Program-made: the position numbers and the translations under genes
In this document: piece after piece, positions 53,273 through 62,769 of the stretch
Layout: each line of letters begins with the position of its first letter
Numbering within the stretch: position 1 is the first letter of the stretch
Source of the DNA: CAYRZL01 sp964428795
GTDB taxonomy: Bacteria > Bacillota > Clostridia > Lachnospirales > Lachnospiraceae
Assembly: GCA_964428795.1 (NCBI GenBank)
Contig: CAYRZL010000003.1
Span: forward strand, 1-64,000
DNA length: 64,000 bases
Reading direction: 5' to 3'
Notes under the pieces: model-generated
What the model was told of the DNA's origin: nothing
The model's input: only the letters and a program-made list of their open reading frames with translations
The model's database searches: none

Positions 53273-55666
53273 ATGAAGTCACAAAACACTACCAGATATT
53301 TTTCAAGCGTTGTGGTCAGCGCCAGAAATGAGACTCAGCACCTGCATAAGGAAATAGAATTGATTTATGTCATTAACGGAAGCGTCAATGTATTTGTATC
53401 AGACAACAAGTCCCATTTAAAAGAGGGAGATATTATTCTGATCAATTCCAACACGGTTCATTTTATACAGACTATGGATAAATCAATGATTAGCAATATT
53501 TATATCTCGTATGAAATGATAAGCAAAATGATGGGGGAAGAGGGCATTGTCTTCTGGTGTAATTCTGTGGGATCGAATGAGACGGAGTATGAAACACTCT
53601 GTGATCTGATCAGGCAGATCATTTTGCTGGAATTGAATAAAAGTTCAGAGCGGATTTTTGAGTTACATGCCAGATATTTTCAGCTGATTGATTATCTTGT
53701 TCAGAATTTTAAGATATCTACTTCCCGATGGCTGGAGAACGCATCCATTACCAATGAACGTTACAAGATACGGGAAGTGTTGGAATATATTGATAATAAT
53801 TATCAGCACGATATCAGCCTGAATATGCTGGCGGATAAGTTATATTTGTCTGCCAGCAGCGTATCGCGTATTTTTAAACGGGAGACTGGCATAAAGTTTC
53901 CGGATTATGTGAATCAGATCCGGCTTCAACACGCGGTTGGCGAGCTGTTGTATACAAATAAAACAATTACGGAAATTGCAGTGGACAATGGCTTTTCGAG
54001 CCCCTCTGCATTTAACCGCATTTTTCGGGATAAATACTCTACTACCCCGACTCAATACAAAAAAAGCATGAGATATGCGATTATTGATGAACGCAGTGAT
54101 CTGACAGATGATGAGAAACAGAAACTGTCTGTTTTTATGGAGAGGCAGCAAAAGTCTTTCAAACAGCCGGATGGGGAGGAGGTCATATATTTTGACGCAA
54201 ATACGAAAGAAGTATATCGGCCGGTTGCATGCGGAGCCGTCAGTTTTGGCGCGATCCACAAATTGAGCGACTCAATTATGCAGGAGCATCTCCGGTTTCT
54301 GGCAGACAATCTTCATTTAGAATATGTGCGTATCTGGAACATATTCTCACCGAAATCAATGATAATAGAGGATCTGAAAACCCGTAAGATCAATTTCGAA
54401 TATCTGGATCATATCTTTGATTATTTGTTAAGTCTCCGGGTAAAGCCTTATATCGATATGGGCTCGCACCTGGAATGCGTTGTCCTGAACCGGCACGAAA
54501 GTTTATATGATGAAAAGGATACCATTATTTTTGAAAATAAAGAACAATGGGCATACTTTTTTGAATGTTTTATGGAACATATCGTCTTCCGGTACGGAGA
54601 AGAGGAAGTAGGACAATGGGTAATCGAGTTTTCCCGCCTGCCGATTGACGTTTCCTATTATTATGGGGAAACATATTTTGATGTTTTTTGCTGCGGATAT
54701 CAGATCGTCAAGGAGAAATGTCCGAATTGTAAAGTGGCGGGACCCGGTTGGAGTTTGAACTGGAAAGAAGAACACTGGCGGGAATTGTTTGGAAAATGGA
54801 TGGATCAGCCCGCGATTCCGGATATTTTGTCCTTTATCATTCTCCCGTGTCAGGATGATTTTCTGGGAGGCGTTTATGAAAAAAACCGGATTTTTGACAT
54901 TCAATACATCAAAAACCAGATACATAAAATGAAACAGGCTTTAAAGGATGTCCATTTTCCCGAACGGCCGTTTTATATAGTAGAAATCAGCAGTATGGTT
55001 TCCAATCGGAACTTTTTGAACGATCATCTCGGGAGAGGAACGTATATGATCTGTATGGCGGATCAATTACAGAATGATGTGGATCGGATTTTCACCTGGA
55101 TTGCAACTGACCGGGTGGATTTCAAACATGCTCCTGAAGGTCTGCTTCACGGGGGGACCGGCGTTCTGACAAAAGATAAGCTGCCGAAACCCGCTTTTTA
55201 CGCAGTGCTTTTCCTGAATAAGCTGGGCAGATATAAAATGGGAAACGGTGTCGGTTATATTGCCACTTCAAAGCTGTCTAAAAGTTTTTACATACTATTG
55301 TATAACTTCCACAAACTCAGTTACCGGTTCCTCCTGCAGGAAGAAAACCAGATTACTCTTCAGAATCTGGATATGATGTATCAGTATAATAGATGTGAAA
55401 CACGGAGTTTTTGTCTGAAAAACCTGGAAGAGGATGCAGAATATGTGATAAAGAGCCGGGTAGTGAATTCGGATCAGGGAAGTGTTCTGGATGAGTGGAA
55501 ACGTTTGGGATATGAATCCGATCTTCGCAGCGAAGACATTGCGTATCTGCAAAGCATCTGCAACCCCAGGGTGTATCTGGAACGCAAGACGGCAAAAGAA
55601 GGCGCCATAAGCATGACCGTTACACTTCAGCCGCATGAAATCAGATTGATACATATTTACAGATAA
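53273..55666 (+). CDS. AraC-family regulator fused to a GH39-like domain
   Basis: A 797-residue protein. A cupin sensor (about 20-85, HLHKEIELIYVINGSVNVFV) is followed by two AraC helix-turn-helix motifs (about 160-265, ending FNRIFRDKYSTTPTQYKKSM). A long TIM-barrel region (about 320-797) resembles family 39 beta-xylosidases. The position of the GH39 acid/base motif (NEP) reads R455-L456-P457, while the nucleophile-type Glu appears at E571 (YIVEISS). Loss of the acid/base suggests a sugar-sensing rather than catalytic domain. It lies 4 bases after glmM without a good ribosome site, and just before the sugar ABC operon it probably controls. Confidence 0.8.
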   Translation: MKSQNTTRYFSSVVVSARNETQHLHKEIELIYVINGSVNVFVSDNKSHLKEGDIILINSNTVHFIQTMDKSMISNIYISYEMISKMMGEEGIVFWCNSVGSNETEYETLCDLIRQIILLELNKSSERIFELHARYFQLIDYLVQNFKISTSRWLENASITNERYKIREVLEYIDNNYQHDISLNMLADKLYLSASSVSRIFKRETGIKFPDYVNQIRLQHAVGELLYTNKTITEIAVDNGFSSPSAFNRIFRDKYSTTPTQYKKSMRYAIIDERSDLTDDEKQKLSVFMERQQKSFKQPDGEEVIYFDANTKEVYRPVACGAVSFGAIHKLSDSIMQEHLRFLADNLHLEYVRIWNIFSPKSMIIEDLKTRKINFEYLDHIFDYLLSLRVKPYIDMGSHLECVVLNRHESLYDEKDTIIFENKEQWAYFFECFMEHIVFRYGEEEVGQWVIEFSRLPIDVSYYYGETYFDVFCCGYQIVKEKCPNCKVAGPGWSLNWKEEHWRELFGKWMDQPAIPDILSFIILPCQDDFLGGVYEKNRIFDIQYIKNQIHKMKQALKDVHFPERPFYIVEISSMVSNRNFLNDHLGRGTYMICMADQLQNDVDRIFTWIATDRVDFKHAPEGLLHGGTGVLTKDKLPKPAFYAVLFLNKLGRYKMGNGVGYIATSKLSKSFYILLYNFHKLSYRFLLQEENQITLQNLDMMYQYNRCETRSFCLKNLEEDAEYVIKSRVVNSDQGSVLDEWKRLGYESDLRSEDIAYLQSICNPRVYLERKTAKEGAISMTVTLQPHEIRLIHIYR

Positions 55667-55670
55667 TAAA

Positions 55671-55745
55671 AAAAACCTTGTCATTTTTTGCAGAGACTAT
55701 GGAAAAGAAGTCCTGAATCTGCAAAAAACGGCAAGGTTTTGTTTT
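55671..55745 (+). terminator. Terminator after the AraC/GH39 gene
   Basis: A long stem pairs 55671-55682 with 55729-55740 and 55684-55694 with 55718-55728 (one bulge), around a 23-base loop. TTTTGTTTTT follows. This separates the regulator from the transport operon. Confidence 0.85.
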
Positions 55746-55797
55746 TGCGTGAAAAGCGCAGAGAACCTGAAAATGATAGAATCAGAACATCGAAAAC

Positions 55798-55820
55798 GTC
55801 GTTTTATCCGGAGAAACGAC
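55798..55820. promoter_or_regulatory. Inverted repeat upstream of the sugar-binding protein gene
   Basis: GTCGTTT (55798-55804) and AAACGAC (55814-55820) form a 7-bp inverted repeat with a 9-base centre, 40 bases before the start codon. It could be an operator of the AraC-type regulator or a leader hairpin. No clean -35/-10 pair was found next to it. Confidence 0.35.
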
Positions 55821-55859
55821 TGTTTGTGATAGAAAATTTTTTTTAACAGGAGGGGAAAA

Positions 55860-57074
55860 ATGAAGAAGAGAGTAATTTCTTTGGTATTAGCAACTGTAAT
55901 GACGGCAGGACTTTTTATCGGCTGCGGATCTTCGGATACTTCTGGAACTTCCGAAGAGTCAGCTTCTGTCAATGAAAACAACGAAACAGCGGATTCCGGT
56001 ACATCCGGGGAAAGCGGCGGCGAAGGGGAGTTTACAGTCGGTTATAACTATTATGGTTCCGGTTCGTACGCCTTGTTGTCTCTGGCAAACAACTCCAAAT
56101 ATGCGATTGAGTATATGGGAGATACGGCAATGGGAACGGATGACAACTTTTCTGTAGAGTCCATGGTGTCCGATATCGAGAACATGATCAATGCGGGCTG
56201 CGATGGCGTCATCGTATGGCTTCCTGTTGACAGTTTATATTTGACTGTTGCAGATATCTGTGAGGAATATGAAGTGCCTTTTGTGTTAAATGATAAAATC
56301 CCGAGCGATTCTGAAATTCTTGCAGAACTTAAAGAAAATCCATACTTCATCGGCGCTGTTTCACCTGCAAACGCGATTTATGGCGAAGCGATTGCCGAGT
56401 ATGCGCTGTCCCAGGGATATAAGAGCTGTATCGTTTCTACGGCAGGCGTAGGAGATCCATCCGATACGCCGCGTCTGGAAGCTTTCCAGGAAGCATTTGA
56501 AGCGGGCGGCGGACAGATTCTGGATATCTTATATGCAGATTCTTCTGATGGTGCGCAGCAGCAGATTGAAGATTCCCTTGTAGCAAATCCAAATCCGGAT
56601 TTCATATATGGTACCGGTTCTGACTATGGTATCGGAGCAGTTGGAGCTCTTTCCAATGCGGGAAACACTGAAACGGCGGTTTTGACATCTGGTCTTGACT
56701 CCCAGGTTTTACAGTATGCGGCAGACGGAAAAATTGAAATGGTTAACGGTGATTTCTGGGTAGCGGGTTATTTCTCCGCAGTAATCATGGAAGCTTATTT
56801 ACATGGAAATCAGCTTCTGGATGCTGATGGGAACGTTCCGTATATTGATGATATCGAGCCTTTTGATGTTCCCGCAACAGCTATAGACGCATACCAGAAA
56901 TGCTTTGTTGATGAGACCTGTTATTCAGAGGAAGAGACACAGGCTCTTGCAAACGGCACATATGATGAATTTATGGATGCAGTAAACAGCTATAGTTTCA
57001 AGGAACGTGTGGAAAAGAAGCTTGCAGACGGCACGATTACAGCTGAGGAGGCTGCGACAGCCGGGGTAGAGTAA
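55860..57074 (+). CDS. Sugar ABC transporter substrate-binding lipoprotein
   Basis: A 404-residue lipoprotein. The signal peptide ends in an F-I-G-C lipobox (Cys about 21), followed by a Ser/Glu/Gly linker. From about 60 a periplasmic-binding-protein fold of the ribose/LacI type (Peripla_BP_4) follows, for example DGVIVWLPVDSL and YGTGSDYGIGAVGAL. It captures a sugar or glycoside for the permeases downstream. AGGAGGGG precedes the ATG. Glycoside uptake rather than a free pentose is inferred from the enzymes downstream. Confidence 0.88.
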   Translation: MKKRVISLVLATVMTAGLFIGCGSSDTSGTSEESASVNENNETADSGTSGESGGEGEFTVGYNYYGSGSYALLSLANNSKYAIEYMGDTAMGTDDNFSVESMVSDIENMINAGCDGVIVWLPVDSLYLTVADICEEYEVPFVLNDKIPSDSEILAELKENPYFIGAVSPANAIYGEAIAEYALSQGYKSCIVSTAGVGDPSDTPRLEAFQEAFEAGGGQILDILYADSSDGAQQQIEDSLVANPNPDFIYGTGSDYGIGAVGALSNAGNTETAVLTSGLDSQVLQYAADGKIEMVNGDFWVAGYFSAVIMEAYLHGNQLLDADGNVPYIDDIEPFDVPATAIDAYQKCFVDETCYSEEETQALANGTYDEFMDAVNSYSFKERVEKKLADGTITAEEAATAGVE

Positions 57075-57124
57075 AACAGAACCGGGATTTTTCAAATATC
57101 CGGATTGAAAAATTCTCACAGTAT

Positions 57125-57157
57125 TTCAGCGGTCTGTGTGTTTCACAGACCGCTGAA
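57125..57157 (+). other. Intercistronic hairpin between binding protein and permease
   Basis: A perfect 14-bp stem (57125-57138 with 57144-57157) with a 5-base loop and no T run. Such hairpins typically protect the 3' end of the binding-protein message, allowing higher levels of binding protein than permease. Confidence 0.65.
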
Positions 57158-57175
57158 TGAAAAATGGAGGAAGAC

Positions 57176-58153
57176 ATGGCAAATATTAAAGGCGGGTTAA
57201 AAAACAATCTGGCTGCAAAACGTATTATGCTGATTATTGCAGTTGTTCTTATTTTTGTGGTGGAAAATGCGATAACAGGAAATGCTATGTTTACAGCGGG
57301 AAATATCCAGATAATTCTGATGCATGCCGTATTTCCGGCTTTTGCCGCGTGGGGGATGATGTTCATTTTTACCACAGGACTGATTGATCTGTCCGTGGGC
57401 GCCCAGGTAATTCTGGGAGCAAATATTGGCGCTATCCTTGCTATGGATTTGGGATTGGGTTACGCAGGCCTCATTATCGGCCCAATCGTAGTAGTGATTA
57501 TTTGCGAACAGGTCGTAGTGTTTTGCAATCAGAAATTAAAAATTCCAGGCTGGATCGCCGGTCTGGGATGCGGACTGGTATTTGAGTCGATACTGGTGAT
57601 GTGGTCCACGCAGCGTGCAAAAACAGCCGGGAGCTCTGTAATCACTCTCCCAGAGAATCTGAGAGCGCTCGGGAGATGGCCGGCCATGGTTATTATCTGG
57701 ATTGCCGCGCTGGTCATAGCATATTTTATCTATAACAAGACAACGATCGGTATGAATTTGAGAGCTGTAGGCGGCAATGAAAGCGTTGCTTCCGCAATGG
57801 GTATCAACAAAGGAAAAGCAATTATCCTGGCTGCGCTGGTTGGCGCTTTATTTGTCGGCGTTGGCTCTGTACTGGATATCAGTTATGCGGGTAAACTGGC
57901 GCCGGCCAGTGGTCTTGGTAGCATTTCCACGATTTTTAAAGGTCTGGCGGTGGTTCTTCTGGCACAATCCTTTTCGGCGATCATCAGCGATGCGATCGGC
58001 GTTTTCATCGCGGCGATTTTTATTCAGGGATTATTTAATTTTCTGACAATTATGGGCGTTCCTTCCGGAACCGGACAGGATGTGTTCCTGGGGGTTGTAG
58101 TAATTGCCTGCGGAGTACTGGCAAGACTGAAATATAAGGGGGTGGCTAAATAA
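57176..58153 (+). CDS. Sugar ABC permease, RbsC-like (first)
   Basis: A 325-residue permease of the BPD_transp_2 (ribose/branched-chain) family with about nine helices. The family segment GLIDLSVGAQVILGANIGA is clear, and the helix GMNLRAVGGNESVASAMGIN contacts the ATPase. The start at 57176 has GGAGGAAG immediately upstream. It overlaps the ATPase gene by one base (TAATG). Confidence 0.9.
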   Translation: MANIKGGLKNNLAAKRIMLIIAVVLIFVVENAITGNAMFTAGNIQIILMHAVFPAFAAWGMMFIFTTGLIDLSVGAQVILGANIGAILAMDLGLGYAGLIIGPIVVVIICEQVVVFCNQKLKIPGWIAGLGCGLVFESILVMWSTQRAKTAGSSVITLPENLRALGRWPAMVIIWIAALVIAYFIYNKTTIGMNLRAVGGNESVASAMGINKGKAIILAALVGALFVGVGSVLDISYAGKLAPASGLGSISTIFKGLAVVLLAQSFSAIISDAIGVFIAAIFIQGLFNFLTIMGVPSGTGQDVFLGVVVIACGVLARLKYKGVAK

Positions 58154-59655
58154 TGAAGGATATTGTTTTAAAAGTGGAACACCTCTGTAAATATTTTGGG
58201 GCGACAAAGGCAAATGACGACCTGAATATCGAAATACCGAGAGGATCTGTTCTCGGTCTGGCAGGCGAGAACGGTTCAGGTAAATCCACGCTGGCTTCCA
58301 TGATCTGCGGCAACGCGAAACCAACCAGCGGGAAAATGTATTATGAAGACAAAGAGTATGCGCCGAACAGTCTTGTGGATGCAAATAATGCCGGCATTGC
58401 GATGGTTCTGCAGGAACTGGGTGTTGTCGGAAATATGAGTCCGATCATCAATATGTTTCTCGGGAGGACAAATCAGTTTAAAAAAGGGCCGATTCTTGAT
58501 ATTGGCGCAATGAAACGCAAGGCAGATGAAACATTTAAAAAATGGGGTCTGACAAAGGTGCCGATGGATGGAGTGGCGGACGCACTTTCCATTGAGCAGA
58601 GAAAGATTCTTGAACTTGCCAGAGCATTATCAGTGAATCCAAAATTTCTGATCCTTGATGAAATTTCCCAGGCTTTGTCCCAGGATAACCGGGATATGCT
58701 GTATAAGTTTATCAAAGATTTTACGGCGCAGGGCGGGACGATCCTGATGGTTACGCATGATTTGGAAGAAATGATGGATGTCTGTACCCATATCAGCGTA
58801 CTTCGCGACGGCAGGATTATCGAGACAAAATTAACTTCTGAATACTCCATGGATGAGCTGAAGAGGATGATGATCGGCCGAGAGGTTTCCGGCGATTATT
58901 ACCGTGATGATCAGGAGGAATGCTATCAGGATGAAGTAATTCTTAAGGTGGAAAACCTGAACGTCCCCGAAAAGCTGAAAAACATTAATTTTGAACTTCA
59001 CAAAGGCGAGATACTTGGTGTCTGCGGACTTTCAGATGGCGGGATTCACGATCTTGGGCCGGCGTTGTTTGGTATTTCAGAACATCGGACCGGGACTGTT
59101 CGCTGTGTGCTGCATGACCGCGAGTTGAAAAAACCGATGGATATGATCGAATCAAAGGGGGCTTATCTCTCAAAAGACAGAGATGCGGACGGTCTTATGC
59201 TGAACGCGACTATCGGGCAGAATATTGCCGCGCCAAACGTCCGTTTGCTGAAAAAGAAACTGAGTTTCCTGAGTCCGGCGTCAGTAAATAAGCTTGCGAA
59301 TCAGGCGTCAATTGATTTTGAGATCAAATCTTCAGGTCTCGGGCAGGTAGTGAAAAGTCTTTCCGGCGGCAACAAGCAGAAAGTAAATCTGAGCAGGTGG
59401 ATGGTACAGGATCTGGATTTTGTCATTCTTGACTGCCCGACACGAGGTGTGGATATCGGTGTAAAGGCATACATCTACGGTGTGTTAAAAGAGTTAAAGG
59501 CGAAGGGCGTCGGTATCATTATGATATCTGACGAGCTGCCGGAGGCGATGGGTATGTCCGATCGATTGCTGATCATGAAAGAACACGAGATGGCCGGAAT
59601 GCTGAGCAGAACCACGGACTTTGTCGAAGATAAGATTGTGGAGGTAATGCTGTAA
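58153..59655 (+). CDS. Sugar ABC transporter ATP-binding protein, RbsA-like
   Basis: A 500-residue ATPase with two nucleotide-binding halves, as in RbsA/MglA. The first half has Walker A GENGSGKST, a changed signature LSIEQRK and Walker B FLILDEIS. The second half lacks a true Walker A (GLSDGGIHDL) but keeps LSGGNKQKV and FVILDCPTRGVDIG, the usual asymmetry of this family. It shares one base with each neighbouring permease gene, so translation is coupled. Confidence 0.92.
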   Translation: MKDIVLKVEHLCKYFGATKANDDLNIEIPRGSVLGLAGENGSGKSTLASMICGNAKPTSGKMYYEDKEYAPNSLVDANNAGIAMVLQELGVVGNMSPIINMFLGRTNQFKKGPILDIGAMKRKADETFKKWGLTKVPMDGVADALSIEQRKILELARALSVNPKFLILDEISQALSQDNRDMLYKFIKDFTAQGGTILMVTHDLEEMMDVCTHISVLRDGRIIETKLTSEYSMDELKRMMIGREVSGDYYRDDQEECYQDEVILKVENLNVPEKLKNINFELHKGEILGVCGLSDGGIHDLGPALFGISEHRTGTVRCVLHDRELKKPMDMIESKGAYLSKDRDADGLMLNATIGQNIAAPNVRLLKKKLSFLSPASVNKLANQASIDFEIKSSGLGQVVKSLSGGNKQKVNLSRWMVQDLDFVILDCPTRGVDIGVKAYIYGVLKELKAKGVGIIMISDELPEAMGMSDRLLIMKEHEMAGMLSRTTDFVEDKIVEVML

Positions 59656-60626
59656 TGAAGAAAAACATATCATATCAGGAGTTTGTTCCATTTATCATTT
59701 TAGGCGTCATGCTTGTTATCTTCGGTATTTTAACACATGGCTCCATATTCCAGAAATCGAACATGATCAGTATGTTTGATCAGGCATTCTGCATTATTAT
59801 TGCGGGTTTTGGTATGGCATTTGCAACGACTATGGGAGCTACCGATATCACCCACGGAGCATTACTCTGTCTGGCTGCAGGTATTGGTTGTATGGCAGCG
59901 GCGGCAGTAGGCGCCTGGGCAACATTCCCGGTGGCTGTTGCCATTGGTCTCGGATCAGGAGCGTTTCTGGGACTTTGCAATGCAAAGTGGAAAGCAAATT
60001 CTTTCATGATGTCCCTGGCGATGATGATTGCATTTAAAGCGCTGAACAGTTTGATTTTTGCGAATAACGTAGTATCTGCGCCCAGAGCGTTGAGATTTAT
60101 TGACGGGTTTGTTTTCAAGGTGATTATAGTTGTTATAGTATTTCTCATCATGCTTTACATCTACAATTACACTCCGTATGGTACTTATTTAAAAGGTCTC
60201 GGTGAGAATGAGATTGCCATGAAACATATAGGTATCAGTATTCCCAGAATAAAAATGATTGCATTTATCATTTCCGGCGTGATGTGCGCAATCGCAGCAG
60301 TGTTTAACGCCGTTCGAATTGGCGGTATCAACAACCAGATTGGTACATCGTTCGAAATGAACGTAATGATTGCAATGTTTATTGGCGGAATTCCCGTAGA
60401 AGGAGGTATGAAGTCAAAACTTTATAAACTGATCATCGGTGCATTTACAGTCATTGTTTTGACAAACGGTCTGACTCTTGCAGGCGCCGGAGGCGGTCTC
60501 ACACAGTTAATAAAAGGACTGGTCCTTCTGTTTGCCGTCGCTTTGACACAGTTTATGAATACCAAGCTGAGCGCGATCGGACAGCAGGCAGCTGCAAATC
60601 AGAAGAAATTACACACGGAAGCATAA
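59655..60626 (+). CDS. Sugar ABC permease, RbsC-like (second)
   Basis: A 323-residue permease of the same family as the first. The segment GATDITHGALLCLAAGIG is the counterpart of the LSVG region, and NEIAMKHIGISIPRIK the ATPase-contact loop. Two different permeases imply a heterodimeric channel instead of an RbsC homodimer. It overlaps the ATPase gene by one base (TAATG). Confidence 0.9.
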   Translation: MKKNISYQEFVPFIILGVMLVIFGILTHGSIFQKSNMISMFDQAFCIIIAGFGMAFATTMGATDITHGALLCLAAGIGCMAAAAVGAWATFPVAVAIGLGSGAFLGLCNAKWKANSFMMSLAMMIAFKALNSLIFANNVVSAPRALRFIDGFVFKVIIVVIVFLIMLYIYNYTPYGTYLKGLGENEIAMKHIGISIPRIKMIAFIISGVMCAIAAVFNAVRIGGINNQIGTSFEMNVMIAMFIGGIPVEGGMKSKLYKLIIGAFTVIVLTNGLTLAGAGGGLTQLIKGLVLLFAVALTQFMNTKLSAIGQQAAANQKKLHTEA

Positions 60627-60664
60627 AAAAATTAAGGACATAATAATAGAAAGAGAGGCTTAGT

Positions 60665-61783
60665 ATGGATAAATTAAAAGTGGCAGTGATCGGATGTGGC
60701 GGAATTGCTAACCAGAAGCATTTCCCGGCATTGTCCAATCAGTCGGATAAATGTGAGATGGTTGCTTTTTGCGACATCATCAGGGAACGGGCCGTTGCCG
60801 CCTGTGAAAAATACGGTGCGGAAGGCGCAAAAGTGTACACGGACTACAGGGAATTGCTGAAAGATAAAAGTATTGACGTGGTTCATGTCTGCACCCCGAA
60901 TGTCATGCATTGCCCGATTACAGTTGCGGCGTTTGAGGCAGGCAAGCATGTAATGTGTGAAAAACCTATGGCGCATAATACCGAATCAGCCCAGAAAATG
61001 ATGGACGCCTGGAAAAAATCCGGAAAGAAGTTCACGGTCGGCTATCAGAACCGGTTCCGTCAGGATACGCAATTGCTTCATAAAGCCTGTGAATCAGATG
61101 AATTCGGTGAGATTTATTTTGCAAAAGCCCATGCGATCAGAAGGAGAGCCGTCCCCACATGGGGAGTATTTCCGGATAAGTCCCAGCAGGGCGGCGGTCC
61201 CCTGATTGATATAGGGACACACGCGCTTGATATCACGTTGTGGTGCATGAATAATTACAAACCGGTTTCTGTCATGGGATCTGTTTTTGAAAAGCTTGGA
61301 CATTCTGAGCTTGCTGCCCAGGGAAATATGTTTGGACCGTGGGATCCCAAAACCTATGAGGTAGAAGATTCGGCGTTTGGTTTTATTAAATTTGAAAATG
61401 GGGCAACCATTTTTCTCGAGTCTGCCTGGGCTATTAATATGAAGGACTCCAGAGAGGCTGCCTGCACCCTCTGCGGTACCAAGGGAGGAGCGGAGATTGT
61501 GGGTGAAATGGCCGGAGGAAATGCGACGGGCAGGGAGTATAACCTGATTGTGAACGGAACGTATCATGGAGAGCTTGTTGAACAGCAGATTTCTGAAGGA
61601 GGTTCCATCGCGTTTTTCGAGGGCGGCTCCTCTGAGCCCAAGGATATTGAGTGCAAACAGTGGCTCGAAGCTGTGATCAATGACACAGATCCCTGCGTAT
61701 TACCTGAACAGGCATTTGTTGTAACACAGATTCTGGATGCAATCTACAGATCCGCGGCAGAAGGAAAGGAAATAAAATTATAG
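60665..61783 (+). CDS. Gfo/Idh/MocA-family dehydrogenase (sugar 3-dehydrogenase candidate)
   Basis: A 372-residue NAD(P)-dependent oxidoreductase. The Rossmann start VAVIGCGGIANQKHFPAL, the CEKPMAHN motif with catalytic Lys, and GGGPLIDIGTHALDITLW with the Asp/His pair are intact. In C-glycoside gene clusters (DgpA of strain PUE) such an enzyme oxidises the sugar C3 hydroxyl to a ketone, which makes the later C-C cleavage possible. That role is inferred from the neighbours at 62770 and 63792. GAGAGG lies upstream of the ATG. Confidence 0.88.
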   Translation: MDKLKVAVIGCGGIANQKHFPALSNQSDKCEMVAFCDIIRERAVAACEKYGAEGAKVYTDYRELLKDKSIDVVHVCTPNVMHCPITVAAFEAGKHVMCEKPMAHNTESAQKMMDAWKKSGKKFTVGYQNRFRQDTQLLHKACESDEFGEIYFAKAHAIRRRAVPTWGVFPDKSQQGGGPLIDIGTHALDITLWCMNNYKPVSVMGSVFEKLGHSELAAQGNMFGPWDPKTYEVEDSAFGFIKFENGATIFLESAWAINMKDSREAACTLCGTKGGAEIVGEMAGGNATGREYNLIVNGTYHGELVEQQISEGGSIAFFEGGSSEPKDIECKQWLEAVINDTDPCVLPEQAFVVTQILDAIYRSAAEGKEIKL

Positions 61784-61792
61784 TTGTCAGGT

Positions 61793-61818
61793 TTCAGGCA
61801 GCTTTCGGGCTGCCTGAA
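61793..61818 (+). other. Intercistronic hairpin after the dehydrogenase gene
   Basis: A perfect 10-bp stem (61793-61802 with 61809-61818) with loop TTTCGG and no T run. It probably stabilises or splits the polycistronic message. Confidence 0.55.
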
Positions 61819-61835
61819 CAGTTAGGAGAGAATCG

Positions 61836-62750
61836 ATGAAATTAGGATTAGTGAGTGCAATTCTTCCGGAAATGAATTTTGAAGAAATATGTGAGTTTGC
61901 AGGAGAATATGGTATCGAATGTCTCGAGGTTGCATGTTGGCCTGCGGGAAAAGCAGAACGGCGTTATGCAGGGGTCAGTCATATTGATGTAGATCAGTTG
62001 GATGATACCAGTATCAGAAAACTGACGGAATGTTGTGTCAGAAATGGCGTAGAGATTTCTTCTCTGGCCTATTATCCGAATACAATGGATGCGGATATTG
62101 AAAAGAGGAACAATGCGATCGCACACTTATATAAACTGATCGATGCGTCTGCGCGTCTCGGGGTCAATATGGTCACGACGTTCATAGGAAGAGATTCAGC
62201 CAAAACGGTGGAAGAGAATCTGGATCTTGTCCGGGAGATCTGGCCTCCGATTATCAGATTCGCAGAAGAAAAAGGCGTGAAAATCGCGATAGAGAATTGT
62301 CCGATGTTATTCACGAAAGATGAGTGGCCGGGCGGACAGAATCTGATGACTTCGCCGGTAAACTGGAAAAAAGTATTTGATATTCTGGACAGTCCGAATT
62401 TGGGAATCAACTATGATCCTTCCCATTTTGTCTGGCAGCAGATAGATTATATCAAGCCAATATATGAGTTTAAAGATAAAATTTTCCATGTACATTACAA
62501 AGACATTAAGATTTATCCGGATAAACTTCAGGAAGTGGGGATTATGGGCTATCCGCTTGAATATATGACGCCGAAGCTGCCGGGTTTGGGAGACGTGGAC
62601 TGGGGCAAATATGTTTCGGCTTTGACAGATATCGGATATGACGGATTTACCTGTATTGAGATTGAAGATAAAGCTTTTGAAGGAAGCCCTGAAAAAACAA
62701 AAAAAGCTATTTTACAAAGTCTCGTTTATCTGCGAAATTTTATTTCTTAA
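61836..62750 (+). CDS. Sugar phosphate isomerase/epimerase-type TIM-barrel protein
   Basis: A 304-residue AP-endonuclease-2/xylose-isomerase-like barrel. Likely metal ligands are the Glu in VKIAIENCPM, Asp/His in GINYDPSHF, His in FHVHYKDI and Glu in CIEIEDK. Such proteins isomerise or eliminate 3-keto sugars next to Gfo/Idh/MocA dehydrogenases. Its place between the dehydrogenase and the deglycosidase genes suggests it processes the keto-sugar released. TTAGGAGAG precedes the ATG. Confidence 0.82.
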   Translation: MKLGLVSAILPEMNFEEICEFAGEYGIECLEVACWPAGKAERRYAGVSHIDVDQLDDTSIRKLTECCVRNGVEISSLAYYPNTMDADIEKRNNAIAHLYKLIDASARLGVNMVTTFIGRDSAKTVEENLDLVREIWPPIIRFAEEKGVKIAIENCPMLFTKDEWPGGQNLMTSPVNWKKVFDILDSPNLGINYDPSHFVWQQIDYIKPIYEFKDKIFHVHYKDIKIYPDKLQEVGIMGYPLEYMTPKLPGLGDVDWGKYVSALTDIGYDGFTCIEIEDKAFEGSPEKTKKAILQSLVYLRNFIS

Positions 62751-62769
62751 TATCTGGAAGGAGAGAATT

